This document shows, piece by piece, positions 32,913 to 45,179 of a DNA stretch of 64,000 bases. The DNA lies in assembly GCA_027596075.1 (NCBI GenBank), contig JADGJC010000138.1, positions 37,995 to 101,994 on the forward strand, read 5' to 3'. Made by a program: the position numbers and the translations under genes. This stretch comes from Rhizophlyctis rosea (Eukaryota; Chytridiomycota; Chytridiomycetes; Rhizophlyctidales; Rhizophlyctidaceae). The notes under the pieces were generated by a model, which worked only from the letters and a program-made list of their open reading frames with translations, made no database searches and was not told the DNA's origin. The stretch's first letter is position 1. Each line of letters starts with the position of its first letter.

Positions 32913-35900
32913 ATGAACTCCCCAAAATTGAGCAGCGAGCAGTCGTCAACACCCAACCCTTTACTCACCAGCTTGCTTGACGTTGCGAACCAAGTCCAAG
33001 CACTTCAGAAACAACTATCAACATCACAGCAACTCTTGTCCGTCAAAGAAGATGAAGCAACCCACCTACAGTCGGAATGCGCGGCCTTGAAACTTTCGCT
33101 AGAAAAACAAAACCAACTCCACGAAAAGAACGAAGCGGAGTTGCGCTCTAAGTTGAATGACGTCGCAACCCAAGTGCAATCTCTTCAAAATCAACTATCA
33201 ACATCAAAGCAGCTTTTGTCCGCCAAAGAAGATGAAGCAGCTCAACTACATGGTCGGCTAGAGGATTCGATGGCACTGGAAGGGGTGTTGCAGGGCCAGA
33301 TCAATGAATTGAGGGTAGAGGCGGGAAGCACCAAAGACGCAGCCCGTGCGGAGCTTCTCAAGAAAGATAAGGAACTGTGCGGACTTCGGCAGGAGCTTGT
33401 GTTGACGAAAGACCAGTACGCCGAGCAGAGATCAGCTGCGGAATTCCATAGCACGCGAGCAGATGCCCTTGAGTTGGAGGGAAAAGCATTGAACGATCGG
33501 CTCCTTCAATTACATCAACAAATGGAAGAATCGAAAGCAGACAGGGTTACCCTGCAATCTCAGTTCGAGTCATTGATTGAAGAGAAAGTTGCCGCGGAGA
33601 CCCAAGCGAAGGCACTGTCAGGAATGATTGTAAGTCCCGTGAGGCAGGCATCTGCAGTTTGCGATTACTGGGATTTTTTTTGACTGATTTCCCTCCAGAT
33701 CCAGCTTGAACAAGAAGTCACCAATCTTGTTCGGGAGAGGGACGAGCACGAAAGGAAGTATCAAGCGTTGGAGTCAAAAATCAAGAGTTCAAGCGCGATG
33801 CTCGATGCGCACGCGGCGGAACGAACGTCATTGCAGGACGAGGTTCGTCGATTGGTGGGAGAAGTGGAGCAGGCGCGCGAGGGAGTACAGATGGCGGTGA
33901 AGGACAAGGAGTCCGTGGAGCATCGTCGGGATGAGTTGGACACGGAGTTGAGGGTACTGCAGTCAATCATTGAAGATCTTCGGGAAGAGAAAGCGCAAAG
34001 CGTCGCAGCATGGGAAGAGGAACGTTCAAAATGGACTGCCAACGAAGCAACACTGACGAATCAAGTGAAGGACAGCGGCGAGCAGTTGAAACTTGCGTAC
34101 AATCAGATTGAGGAGCTGCGGGGTCAGCTGGAGTCTTCGGATCAGCAAGCACGGGCTGCATTCAAGGCGCGGACCCAAGCACTGCGAGAAATTGAGGAGC
34201 TGCGACGGCAGCAAGATGAGTTGGAGGAAATGTCAGAAAAGAAGTTCAAGGTGCTACAGAAGGAGAAAGAAAGTGCGATCGCGCAAGCGCATAGTGGGGA
34301 GAAAGTGCTTCATGTGGTCACTGAGCAGCTGGCGGCGGGGAAGAGGGAGATCGAGCATCTTAGAGGGGAAATTGAGGGCTACGAAGCGGTTGGGAGGGAT
34401 CGGGATTTGTTGGCAGCTAGCCTGGACGGGATGAAGGAGGAAAGGGAGCGAGTGAAAAGGGCGCAGGAGGCGGAACGCAGTACGTATCGAACGGAAGTAC
34501 AACAATTGCGACGGGACAAGGAAGAACTTGCGACGTCGCTGGAGTCCACCCGGGCAGAGTTGGAGGCTGCACAAACAAAAACGGCTGTTTTGGGCGAAGA
34601 GGCGGAAAGACGGTCGGCCGAATTTGAGGAGCAGCAAAACCGGCTTGCAACCACTCTGGAGGCCAACAATTCCTTGGAGAAAAATTCGGAGCGGTTGCGC
34701 GCCCAGTTGGAGGAGGTGCGGCAAGCAGAGGCGTCGTTGCGGAAAGAATACGAAGAGATTCTCAAATCAGAAGCGTCGGCCAAATCTGAGGCCAGGGAAC
34801 TTCAAGCTGAACTCGACACGATGAGGGTTACTTCTGCGGATGCTTCGAACACAATGGAAGAACTGGAAAATCGGGTTGGGGAGTTGCAGAGGACTTTGGA
34901 GGAGAAGAACAATGAAATTGAGAACATCGTTGGAGCACATGCGGACGCAAAGGAGGAGGCGGAGCGGGATCTTGCAGCACTTCGTGGTGAGGTGGAAACC
35001 TTGCAAAGCTCTATTGAGGAAAAGAGCAAAGAAGTGGAGGATAAAGCCGCTTCGTTGATCGAACTTTTTGATCGCGCGAACGCGGCTGAGCAACGCGTGT
35101 CGGTGTTGGAGGGGGAAATGGGAACGATGGGTGAAATCTTGCGAGAGAAGGACGGGGAGATCGAAAAGGGTGCTACCGCGCTGGCCGAACTGACATCTAG
35201 ATTAGAGGTCGCGGAGAGTCGGGCGGTGCAATTGGAAGAGATGGAAACGTTGCTGCGGGGAAAAGAGTTGGAGGTTGAAAATAAACAGGCTCAATTGGCG
35301 GAATTGAATTTGCAACTTGCGGAGACCCAGCAAACGGTTCGGGAACTGGAAACCATTTGCGAAACCGTTCGTGAGGAGCTGGACGATCAAAGGAAAGCGT
35401 GGAACCAGGAACGGGCTGATTTGAAGGAACAACTGGATGCGGCCAAAGTGGATGCCACGACGGTGAGGGAAATGCTGATTGCGGAGCATGCAGCAGCAAT
35501 CAAGGAGGTGATGTCAACAATAGACACCCTACGCGTTAATCTGGTCGACGCGCAAAATCGGGGCACCGAGATTGAAGCGGAACGGGATCGTCTGGAAAGG
35601 GAAGTGCGGGGGGGTGCCGAGGAGGTCGAGAGGGTCCGTCGGGAGAGTCAGGAAGCCAGGGAAGCGGTTCAGATTGAGATTGCAAAAATGGCGGGTGTTT
35701 TGATTGAGAAGCAGAAAGTGGAAACGAAGGTTGGGCGTCTCTCGTCGGAGTTGCAATCAATGAAAGAACAATCCATCACGCAAACTCAGAATGCGGATGC
35801 TCTTATTGCGGAGCTGGAGGGCTCGAAACAAAAGGTTGTCATGCTGGAGGAGCGGCTCCGGGCTCAAAGTGAACAAGCGGACGTTCTTGCAAACCAGGCG

Positions 35901-37618
35901 GCGGAAGCGCAGAGGGTGAACGAGCTTATTGCGGCGGAAGGCCACGAAGCGAATAAAAAACTGGTGGAGATGGAGGGTAGTCTACGGACGCACGAGGAGG
36001 GCATGGTGGTTCTCAAGCAACAATTGGAGGACGCGAGGAAGAAGCTTGTGGAGCGAGAAGGGCAGCTTGCTGAGCAGGTGCAGAAGGCGGAGCTGGGTAC
36101 CAGGGAATTGCAGGAGGTTTCTGGAAAGCTTCGTGAGTTGCAAGAGGAACTGTCACAAGAACGTCAACATGGAAACAACGTTGCGGTCGCTGCGGAGGCG
36201 ACCGGCAAAGAGTTGGCGGAACTTAAAGTGAAAATGAGCAAAGGACCGGAACGTGCAAATGCTGCCGAAGAACAACTCCAGAAGCTCATTGACAACCAGA
36301 ACAATGCACCAGCGCCGGCTGCCCCATCCTCTGCAAGTGCAGACACAACACTCGACAGCATCCCGAATGTAATACCTCAGCTGCAAACTCAATCCAGCCG
36401 GATCAGCATTCGGGATGCTGGACGCAACGCTCAGACGGCAACACCGCAGCGGGATCGGGTGTTGGTGCACACGGACTCCATCAAGAAACGCAAACCTGTT
36501 CAGGGAACTCCGGAACCGATGACTCCGGCTGTGAAGAGGATCAAGACGGAGGAAGGATTGAAACCGCAAACGCCGGTGAGCGCGCTGAAGCAGGTACTTC
36601 TTTTGCTGGAGGGTATATGGGTGATTTAAATTCTCACTTTTTGTGATCTCGTTTTCAGCAAAATGCGGCTACTCCGAGTTCTGCGATGAAACGCCAGGCT
36701 TCTGCCAATGCCAAATACAAAATCCTTGTCGGAAGTTTCGAGAATGATAAGGAAATGAAGGTGGGCAGACTAAAGACAAAGATATTCTGCGGAATGAGCT
36801 CAACGAATGGAAAACCAGACGAAGTTGATCAAGGCTTTGCAAACAATGCCGGATACGAGACTGATGAATGGTGCCGCGGTCTCAAACGGCAAAGAGGTAA
36901 TATTCTCAAAAACTTCGCTATGATGATTCCTTTCCATTCCATCACTAATGTGCGGTCTTGATACTGCCAGGTCTTCCCAAAAGGAATCAGTATGTATATA
37001 AGTTTGCGAAGGCGTCATTGGCTACGCGCCCTTCATTTGCACTGTGAACTAATGACGGCCGTTTTGTTGCTATAAAGCCCACGTGATCACCGACAAAAGG
37101 AAGAAAACGCTCAAAACCTTCGGTTCGGCGCTTACCGGCACTTGGCTGATCAATGACCCAAAATGGGTTTTGGATTCGGTTGAGCGCAAGCAGTACCTAC
37201 CCGAAAAGGATTATGAAGGTTTCAGGAATCTGGATGTGCATCCCTTTGAAGGTTAGTGAGGAGGGAACCTTTCTTTTTCATATGATGTGGACATTATTGC
37301 TAAATGGGTTCGTGTGGGATTTTAGGAAAGTCCTTCTTCATCACGGATACGTACAGGACAACGTACTTGGCGATCCCGAAATACGTGGTACGGGTGGAAT
37401 ATTTGGCGCCCTTGATTGAATGTGGGAACGGGAGGATTGTTGACAAGGAGGAGGATGCGGACACGATCTTCATTGTGGAGGGACAGGGAGGGTGAGCATC
37501 AGTGAGACAGCATTTGGTGCGCATTGGTGACTGACTTGTTCCCTCCAGCAGTTACGAGGGGAAGGAAACGTTGACGTGGAATTCCTTCATTGGCATGATT
37601 CCCTTGCCGCGAGAATGA
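32913..37618 (+). CDS. Long coiled-coil protein with C-terminal tandem BRCT domains
   Basis: Eight exons (32913-33629, 33699-36593, 36659-36760, 36819-36896, 36971-36989, 37078-37251, 37326-37491, last from 37549 or 37552) give about 1406 residues. Residues ~15-1140 are almost unbroken heptad coiled coil rich in Glu, Lys, Gln, Leu. A 60-residue unit is duplicated at the start (VANQVQALQKQLSTSQQLL and VATQVQSLQNQLSTSKQLL). A Pro/Thr linker with KKRKP and VKRIKTEE (nuclear signal-like) leads to the C-terminus: KYKILVGSFENDKEMK, THVITDKRKKT, GTWLINDPKWVLDSV (first BRCT), then FEGKSFFITDTYR, CGNGRIV, ADTIFIV (second BRCT). BRCT pairs bind phosphopeptides, commonly in DNA damage or chromatin work. 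No named orthologue is recognised. Confidence 0.85.
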
Positions 37619-38135
37619 GCTCGGTGCTGTTGCGAGAATGTTGTATGTTTGTAAATATGCGGAATACTTATAGCAGAAGAGATTTTAATTGATCAAGATT
37701 CATAATGGGGAATGCGTCATGGATGAATGTTCCAGCAAAATGCCTCAGATGAAGCGCACACAGGTTTTGGCAATATGGCGACCTCATCAGGAAAGGTAAA
37801 GACGCACGCAACGACATCTGGAAAGGCGCACTTGAGACCCCCAACAAACCCGCTCCACCTCGAGCCTTTTCTTTTCCATTCATTGCTTCCAGAAAGTCTT
37901 TTTTAATTCAGGTTTCAACATTCGACCACTCACAACCACAGTAATGTGTTTGGACCAAATTTAAACGGACATGTAAGTTCCTCCATTCGAAGAAAAAATA
38001 AATGTACAGCGTCGCCTACGCCCAAATTCCGCCAGTCCGCCTGACAGCGGAGCCACACCCACTTCGACCCGAATGTTGGGTCATAACCACTTTTGCGAGT
38101 CCATTGCGACCGTTCCGAGCTACATCTGCCTTTGG
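37619..38135. other. Convergent intergenic region
   Basis: 517 bases between the 3' ends of the BRCT and oxysterol-binding protein genes; nothing further supported. Confidence 0.45.
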
Positions 38136-39824
38136 CTAACCTACAACGCTTGCAGGTGCCCCGCCATTACTGGCCGCCGAATATCCTGTCCAAAACTTCT
38201 GATGGATGGGTTTCGTAGGTGGCCCGAAAATGTACTTCTCCAACTGTTCCTGGGCTTGCTTCGGGTCGGATTGCGTGAGGGCGTCCCTGTGAATGGTATG
38301 GAAAAACCCATCGTCGTGAATTTACGTGAATAGCTATGAAGTGATTGGAGCGCATACGTACAAATCTACTCCCAACTTCCATCCTTCCCCGTCTTGTACA
38401 AAGAAGCGCAGCTCCCATTGTGTCCCCGATGCAGCCCGTTCCTTTACAATAGCCCGCTGATTGTCCTCGATGGCAGTTTTCTCCATCGTTGCAAAGTCCA
38501 AGTTCCGTGTTGTTAGGCCTTTGGTGACCTTTGACCATAATCTATCAGTTGAACAATGAAGTCAGCATGATGGAACATAAGGCGGGCTGGGTATTAATTA
38601 CCTTCGTGACTCAAATTCTTCCTGCTCCGCTTCGGGCGCTACAATCTTCGGGCTTATAGTTTCTTTCGATGAATCAAATAATACTTGCTTCTCCGCTTTC
38701 CCCCGTTGAATATACATTGCGTCCGTCCATTTCCCACTAAGCTGGTATAGTTCTTGGCCGGATGACTCGGATTTGATTTTGCCGGCGATTGAATTGTATG
38801 ACCCGGAGAAGTAGCCCTGTGAAATGAACGGATTCTTTGCTAATCAGTCAAAGGATGGAGGGATCATATCATCCATTTCATGATACCTTCGTTTTGAAGT
38901 CGATCTCAGCAATAAGATCATTTTTCGGGCAGCGAATTGTTACTGCGTCACCTAGTTCCATGTACATGCTCCCGAAAAGAATCCCCCTGGCGTACACGTT
39001 CGGCATGGTTACAAAGTATTCTTCGCCTGGGTGGGACCGCGGGAATGTGATGACGGAGTTTCCTTGCATAATGGTTGCGGCGGAATTTCCCAAGAATTTT
39101 GACTTCGGTTCGATATCTCCTTCAATGTAAACGTCGGCGGCGGGACTGGCGTAGAAGTATGCGGAAGCGGGTGGATGATGAGACACTTGCTCAGAGATGT
39201 AAAATGCTTCCGTTCCGTCTGGGAGGCGCCATCTGCAACGGAAGAACTCTCCAAGAACAGGATTGTAAGGCTTTTTGACTCCCTGTTTGAGATTATTGGA
39301 ATGGTTAAGGCTAAGCATACGCAATGATACGCGAGAAATGATTATGCGCATGGCCGAAAATACCTTCGGTTTGATGTGCCAACCAGAGAGGAAATAGCGG
39401 ATCACGTCAATGAAGCGGCCCACAGGATCCTGTTTTTGAGGGGTGCTGAAAGAAGGGTAAGCATCAGCTGTTGCACCAGATTCAGGGCGTACCCAACCAC
39501 GTTCGGTCTTTAGCTGGTTTCCAAATCTGAAGTTGCTGATCTGTCACAACAGAAATTCCACGCACAGCTCTTCACGCCATCCACTTCTCAATAAGCGCCA
39601 AGTGCTCCCTCAACGCTCGTGCCGTCTTACCTCATAATCAAGTCTGGATGACTCATAAAGTCTGTGATTCGTTCACACATACTTCGAGGTTCCAAGACGA
39701 ACGTTGGAAGAGTGATGCGGGACAAGTCACCACCCTTCTTCAGTTGGGATATGATGCCAAGAAGAATGCTCTTAGGCTCGTCATCGAGCACCTCCTTGTC
39801 GTCTACGTCGGCATCGTCTCCCAT
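38136..39824 (-). CDS. Oxysterol-binding protein (Osh family), short form
   Basis: Six exons (39824-39631, 39445-39364, 39282-38887, 38816-38602, 38541-38362, 38286-38136) join in frame to 405 residues. The OSBP-related domain is complete: LPTFVLEPRSMCERITDFM, GWHIKPKGVKKPYNPVLGEFF, the signature EQVSHHPPASAYFYAS, IEGDIEPKSKFLGNS, LTTRNLDFATMEKT, and the end EKYIFGPPTKPIHQKFW. There is no PH domain, ankyrin repeat or FFAT motif, so it resembles the short Osh4-7 type, which exchanges sterol or phosphatidylserine against PI4P between membranes. An acidic N-terminus (MGDDADVDDKE) precedes the domain. The start at 39824 is the first ATG in the frame; no upstream ATG was found on that exon. Confidence 0.92.
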
Positions 39825-40773
39825 ATCTGGTAATTCGTAGTCTTTGGACGCGTTGGAGGGTTGCAAAGTAAAACTGAAATGACTTCAGCTAGTGTGTCTC
39901 TGCGTACTATGGTTAGTGACGATCCAAGTGCTACGGACGAGGCGCCAAGGAGGTGCGTACCGTGGTTTCTACAGTTTCTAGCGTCGCGCTGCTAGATTGC
40001 GATTGTGGAGAAGAATCAAAGATGGGCAAGCAACGTCACAGGATGGTTGGCAGGCCAGTCAAGAGCATCATCCCTGGTTGGTTGGAGTGAGTGGATTGAC
40101 CATCACTCCGACTAAATGGTTGGCAATCGATCAAGAACCACGTGACTGTGATGACGTTGGTTGCAAATCCTTGAATCAGAGTGCCGGGTGTTGTTGGTTG
40201 CCAGTCGACCAGTGGCCCAAAATATGCTTATGGCTACAACACCCATGGGTCATCTCGCGCCACATTGACACTCAATGCTTCCCATTCAAACTGGCCACAT
40301 TGACACTCAATGCTTCCCATTCAAACTGGCCACTGTGCCCACTGTGTGAGTTCACATCACTGTACGATACAGTGCTTTTTGTCAGTTGGCGCACTGTACA
40401 ACTTGCAAATCAATCAGTTGTCTCGTAGACCGTCAATCGCAAAGCACTCCTTTTTTTCCCCCTTCCATCCCTCTTGCTACCTTTCTGCTGTAAGCTGACA
40501 CTGACACCTGGTCTGGTGCATCGGCAATCAACAATCAGAAGGAATTACAGGTTGGACTTACTTGCCTAGATTGCTCTCTGAAGTACAGCTTGCTTTGCAC
40601 TACAGCAGCTTGTGGACCTATTTCTTCATTGCTGGCAAGGTATGTTGTCAAGTTCCTGCATCCACACATTTCGGCCTCCGATCTCAGCTCAGTCTCCACG
40701 CCTTTTAGAGTCCACCCCTCCGTGAAAACTTCTGATTCACACTCGCGAAGTTACAGCGGAAAGAGAGATAACC
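39825..40773. other. Divergent intergenic region with a 35-bp tandem duplication
   Basis: 949 bases between the OSBP (-) and CYC8 (+) genes. It contains the perfect tandem duplication at 40261-40330 and a small palindrome CACTGTA-CGA-TACAGTG (40358-40374). No coding signal. Confidence 0.5.
40261..40330. repeat. Perfect tandem duplication, 2 x 35 bp
   Basis: The 35-base unit CACATTGACACTCAATGCTT...CAAACTGGC occurs twice with no mismatch. The lack of divergence suggests a recent slippage or unequal exchange event. Confidence 0.9.
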
Positions 40774-43700
40774 ATGTCGACTCCAGCATCAGGGCCTATG
40801 TCAACTGCTCAGAAGATGCAAGCTCAAAATGAGCAGAATTGGCTGCAAGTTGGTTTGTATCGACGCCTCGAAATTTGAGTCCATGCTTATCATGTTATTG
40901 AATTCTCTCTTCTTCTCTAGGAACGCTTGCAGAAAGTATGAACGAACCAGATCGTGCAATGTCCGCTTACGAATCTGCACTCCGGCACAACCCATACTCC
41001 ATCCCTGCACTGACGCAAATCGCTGCACTTTGTCGAGCACGGGAGCAATATGGAAAGGTAAGTCGATGAAGGCCCATTGTGTGGGTGAAATTATTCCGGT
41101 TGTTAAACTCTTTCGCTTTCTTTTCAAGGCCGTTGAATACTTTCAACGGATTTTAAACATCGACCAGACAAATGGGGAGATATGGGGCGCTCTCGGCCAC
41201 TGTTATCTCATGATGGATAACCTTCAGAAAGCATACACGGCGTACCAACAAGCTCTTTACCATCTGCCAAATCCAAAGGTGACGAATATGAATAGTACAT
41301 CTGTCATGATTGGACTCTGTGCTTATTCATGGTGCTACAGGAACCGAAACTTTGGTATGGTATCGGCATCTTGTATGACCGTTATGGTTCATATGAACAT
41401 GCGGAGGAAGCGTTCTCTGCGGTAATCCGAATGGAACCGAAGTTTGAGAAAGCGAATGAGATCTATTTCCGCTTGGGGATTATTTACAAACAGCAGGGGA
41501 AATACGATACTAGTCTCTCCGTAAGTGGCTTCTTATGAGATTGGCACAATACACTCCGGTCATGACTTACTTTGTATTGATAGTGTTTCCGGTATATATT
41601 GTCTTGCCCTCCGAAACCTTTGACTGAGATCGATATCTGGTTCCAAATTGGCCATGTTTACGAACAGCAGAAGGAGGTACATCAAGCCAGCATCGTTGAA
41701 TTGAAGAATCCATGACCCCAAAACTAACCCAATTGCAAAAACAGTATCGTGCGGCACAAGAAGCGTACGAACGCGTCTTGGCGGAAAATCCAAATCACGC
41801 CAAAGTGCTGCAGCAACTTGGTTGGCTCTATCATCAGCAAAACTCGAATTTCTCCAATCAAGATCTTGCCATTTCATTCCTCACGCGCTCACTGGAAGCT
41901 GGTTAGTTGGATGCGTTACATCTGAACGAAGTGACTATACTTATCCGGCTTCTACTTTGCAGACATGAACGATGCGCAGACATGGTATCTCCTCGGACGT
42001 TGTTACATGGCTCAGCAGAAATATAACAAGGCGTACGAAGCTTATCAGCAAGCTGTGTAAGTGCTGTTATGTGTATCTTAGTTTGGTTGCAACTTTGGAG
42101 TTGGTTTGGGAATGAGTCATTGACTGACGTATTTGCGATTAGTTATCGAGATGGACGCAACCCGACCTTCTGGTGTTCCATTGGTGTCTTGTATTATCAA
42201 ATCAATCAGGTTTGTTGATTGTCAATCAACCTTTTGGCTACACATTCTGAATCTTTATTATAACTTCCATTCCAGTACCGTGACGCTCTTGATGCTTACA
42301 GTCGAGCCATCCGGCTCAACCCGTACATCAGTGAAGTTTGGTATGACCACATGGGGCTGGTGTTCACCGTTGGTATCCCATTTGACAATACCACATAGGT
42401 ACGATTTGGGGACGCTCTACGAATCTTGCAACAATCAGATCAATGACGCGTTGGACGCTTACACTCGAGCATCGGAGTTGGACCCATCGAATCCACACAT
42501 CAAGCAACGTCTTCAAATGCTTCGGAACGCTCAAGCGAGCGGAGGGTATGTTTCTCGAATGCATCACATTCTGTTGGTTCGTTATTGATCGCTCGTGACA
42601 GGCAAGTGCAAGCTGGCGCCGCTCAACCTCAGCAGCCCATGCCACAGGATATGGCGTATCCAAACGGCAGCGGCGTACACGGGAATTCCGCGCCCCAGTT
42701 CTATACGGTGGGGTCGTGAACCACTTTATTGGTATTTGTATGTTTGCTAATCGAGTGAACAGGGCCCTGCACCCCCGAACCAGATGAGCAGGTTCCCCGG
42801 GCCATCTCAACAAGACCAGCGCCCTCCTCACGGCGGACTCCTTCCCCCTCCTCCGATGGTACGAGACATTATGGTCGTTACATATTTTACTGCACATGAT
42901 TAAACGTTATCATCTTCAGGATCAGGACAGACGCGATGTGGACAGACGTGAGCTCCCACCTCCCAGCCACTATCCGCCTCATTCGCAGACTCGCGATGAC
43001 CGCCCTTTGAACTCCCTTGCGAACGAGGCGGTTCGGCAGCAGCAGTTGCAACAAAGTTCTGGACGCAAACAGCGGGCGGATCATGCCAGTTCTCCCAAAT
43101 CGCAAGAAGTCAGGAGGACAGGTGGTGGACGGCAATCCGGCCGTCCCGCTCTATCGCCAACGGGTGGTGATGCCAATGCGCTTCCCTCGGATAGTCAAGA
43201 TGGTTCGTTTATGTGATGATTCGATTGCACGTAAGCTTACATTGAAGGACCGCGTACTCATTTTGATTGTAGATTATCCAGGACGCCATATGCATGCACC
43301 CCGAGGGTCGCCCCGTTTGTATCCTGCTCATTCGATTGATCGCCCGCAGGAAGGTCGTGTGGCGGATATCTTGAGCCGACCGTCAGACTCCATGAGCCAA
43401 CAGCCAGATGCTCTGCGGCCAATAGAGTCACTTCATCACAGACAATCCGAAACTATTCCGCGGTTGCCCGAGATGCATTCTCGTTTGCCCGAAGGTGGCA
43501 GGGCAGAGGGACGACAGGAAGGATACGGGTCGGACTCGCGGGGCGACGCTGGGGACGACTTCCGTCACGAGAGGGCGGGGCGTTCTGACCGATTGTCCGA
43601 CCGATTTGGCATGGAGCCGGAGCGGGGTGGGTTCCGGCCAGTCGAGAGATCTGACCATTCCCGTACCGTGGACTACACCAACCGTTCTGGCGAGTCGGGT

Positions 43701-44633
43701 AGCCGTGTTGGGGAGGGAAGGCTAGATATTCTCACGGACGGCCACCGGCGCTCCAGTGACTCGCGCCCGGAATCTCGTGGGAGAGGGGATGCTAAGAGGC
43801 GAGTCGATCGTTCTCCATCACCACCACCAAAGCGGGAGTCACACTACGATGCTGGAGAAAGCCGGCGCGTCGAACGTAGGCATCCATCAACCCCGCCCCG
43901 GCAGGCAGACACTGAAGGAGAAAGGGTTCGTAGAGGGGGCTCACCGGAAGATTACAAGAATGCCCGCCCTTCGTCAAACGGTCGTGGTCGCTATGGGTCA
44001 AGTCGCGAATGGGACGAACGTGATGAAGAGGAGGAGCGCGAAAGGGATGACTATCAAAGGTCAGAGGGGTATCAGCGACCTGTCAAAGACGAGCAGAAAC
44101 AGTCTGAACAACAATTGGGCAGTTTGGACAAGGGAAGGGGTGGGGATCGCTCATCGGACAGGAGTCTCACTCAGAAAAGCGAGGAGGGATCACCCAAGGG
44201 AAAGTTCTCGGAATATGCGGAAAAGACTGAAAGGGCGGGTAGCGAAGGCTCGGAAGATCATGAGCGGGCAGTGAAGGGACGTGAAGAGCACGAGGAAGAA
44301 GCGGGTCGTAGTGCTCCAGCGCGGTTGCCGCCACCTTCTTCCTTTGCCGATTCGCCTTCGCCTTCGCCTTCGCCCCCGCCTCGAGATGGGTTGGCTGCGC
44401 TGGCGTCTTACGGGGAGGAGACGGCGCGAGATCGGTCCAGCACCCCCGGTGAGCCATTGTCCCCAGTCGACAAACCGGAATCGTCAGCTCCTGCGGAATC
44501 GGTTGGCAAGCGGAAGAGTGACGACGAGGAAACTTCTTTGAAGCGACCTTTCGTTGAGGAGGAGGAGGAGGGTCCTCAGGAGAGGAAGAGAGCGAAGAAT
44601 GGGGAGGAGGAGAAGGGTGAAAAGGATGATTGA
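40774..44633 (+). CDS. CYC8: Cyc8/Ssn6-type TPR transcriptional corepressor
   Basis: Multi-exon gene from ATG 40774 to TGA 44633. The first half is an array of about ten TPR repeats: WLQVGLTLAESMNEPDRAMSAYESALRHNP, AVEYFQRILNIDQTNGEIWGALGHCYLMMDN, LWYGIGILYDRYGSYEHAEEAF, IWFQIGHVYEQQKEYRAAQEAYERVL, TWYLLGRCYMAQQKYNKAYEAY, QYRDALDAYSRAIRLNP and so on. This arrangement, with the first repeats packed close together, is that of Cyc8/Ssn6 (UTX/KDM6 TPR relatives). The second half is a long disordered tail: Pro/Gln/His-rich, then Arg/Ser/Asp/Glu-rich with many GRG and RSS units, ending acidic-basic (EEEEEGPQERKRAKNGEEE). With Tup1 it represses many genes by chromatin. Confidence 0.92.
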
Positions 44634-45179
44634 GGTGATGTGGGGATCGAGGTATGTTATTCCTTACAGCGGCAAATTTCCCTGAATTCTTCAAATTCAT
44701 TCGCTCACTGGCTGATTTTTAGGGAGGGCTTGGGGAAATCTGTATCACATAGTGCCGCGGTTCGAAGGAACTTGTAAATATGGGATTTTTGTTATTTACG
44801 TTTGATGTTCATGTGGAGTGTGGCGCGATCTTTTGTGTATGCTTCTCTTCCCGGACAGAGCACATGCATATGGTTATAAAGCCCCATCCAGAGAGATCGC
44901 CGTAGTAACATAAGTTTCGTATCATTCTGAAGTGCATATCCCAGATGTGCTGCAGTCGCAGGTCACATCCGTGTCATGAGCTGAGAGGTGCAGGTTTCCT
45001 TCCGTCTGCCTAAGTGTCAGATCATGATATGCTGTCTCACCCCAAAAACGCGCAGCAATGCGTGTGGGATGCTTCATCACGATGTTCCTGACATGCTCGT
45101 AAGGCACTCATGCTGGTCGCTAGGTCGTAAAGTAGTATTTATTCTAAATGGGATTTCAATGTACGTGATTGACTAAACT
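44634..45179. other. Convergent intergenic region
   Basis: 546 bases between the 3' ends of CYC8 and MGR2-like; no gene or repeat supported. Confidence 0.45.

Noticed and set aside
33761..36569. Many long minus-strand frames opposite the coiled-coil gene
   Set aside because: They mirror the regular Glu/Lys/Gln codons of the plus-strand coil and carry no conserved pattern.
38283..38345. Reading HDDGFFHTIHRD before the last OSBP exon, apparently needing a non-canonical splice
   Set aside because: A stop lies just before it and no AG fits; a canonical intron (donor at 38361, acceptor ending at 38287) joins both exons in frame to 405 residues, so the reading is intronic chance.
39446..39540. 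Possible OSBP exon after an AG at 39541
   Set aside because: It reaches a TAA within ten codons and has no donor; the acceptor next to 39445 gives the expected LIMSTPQKQDPVGRF junction.
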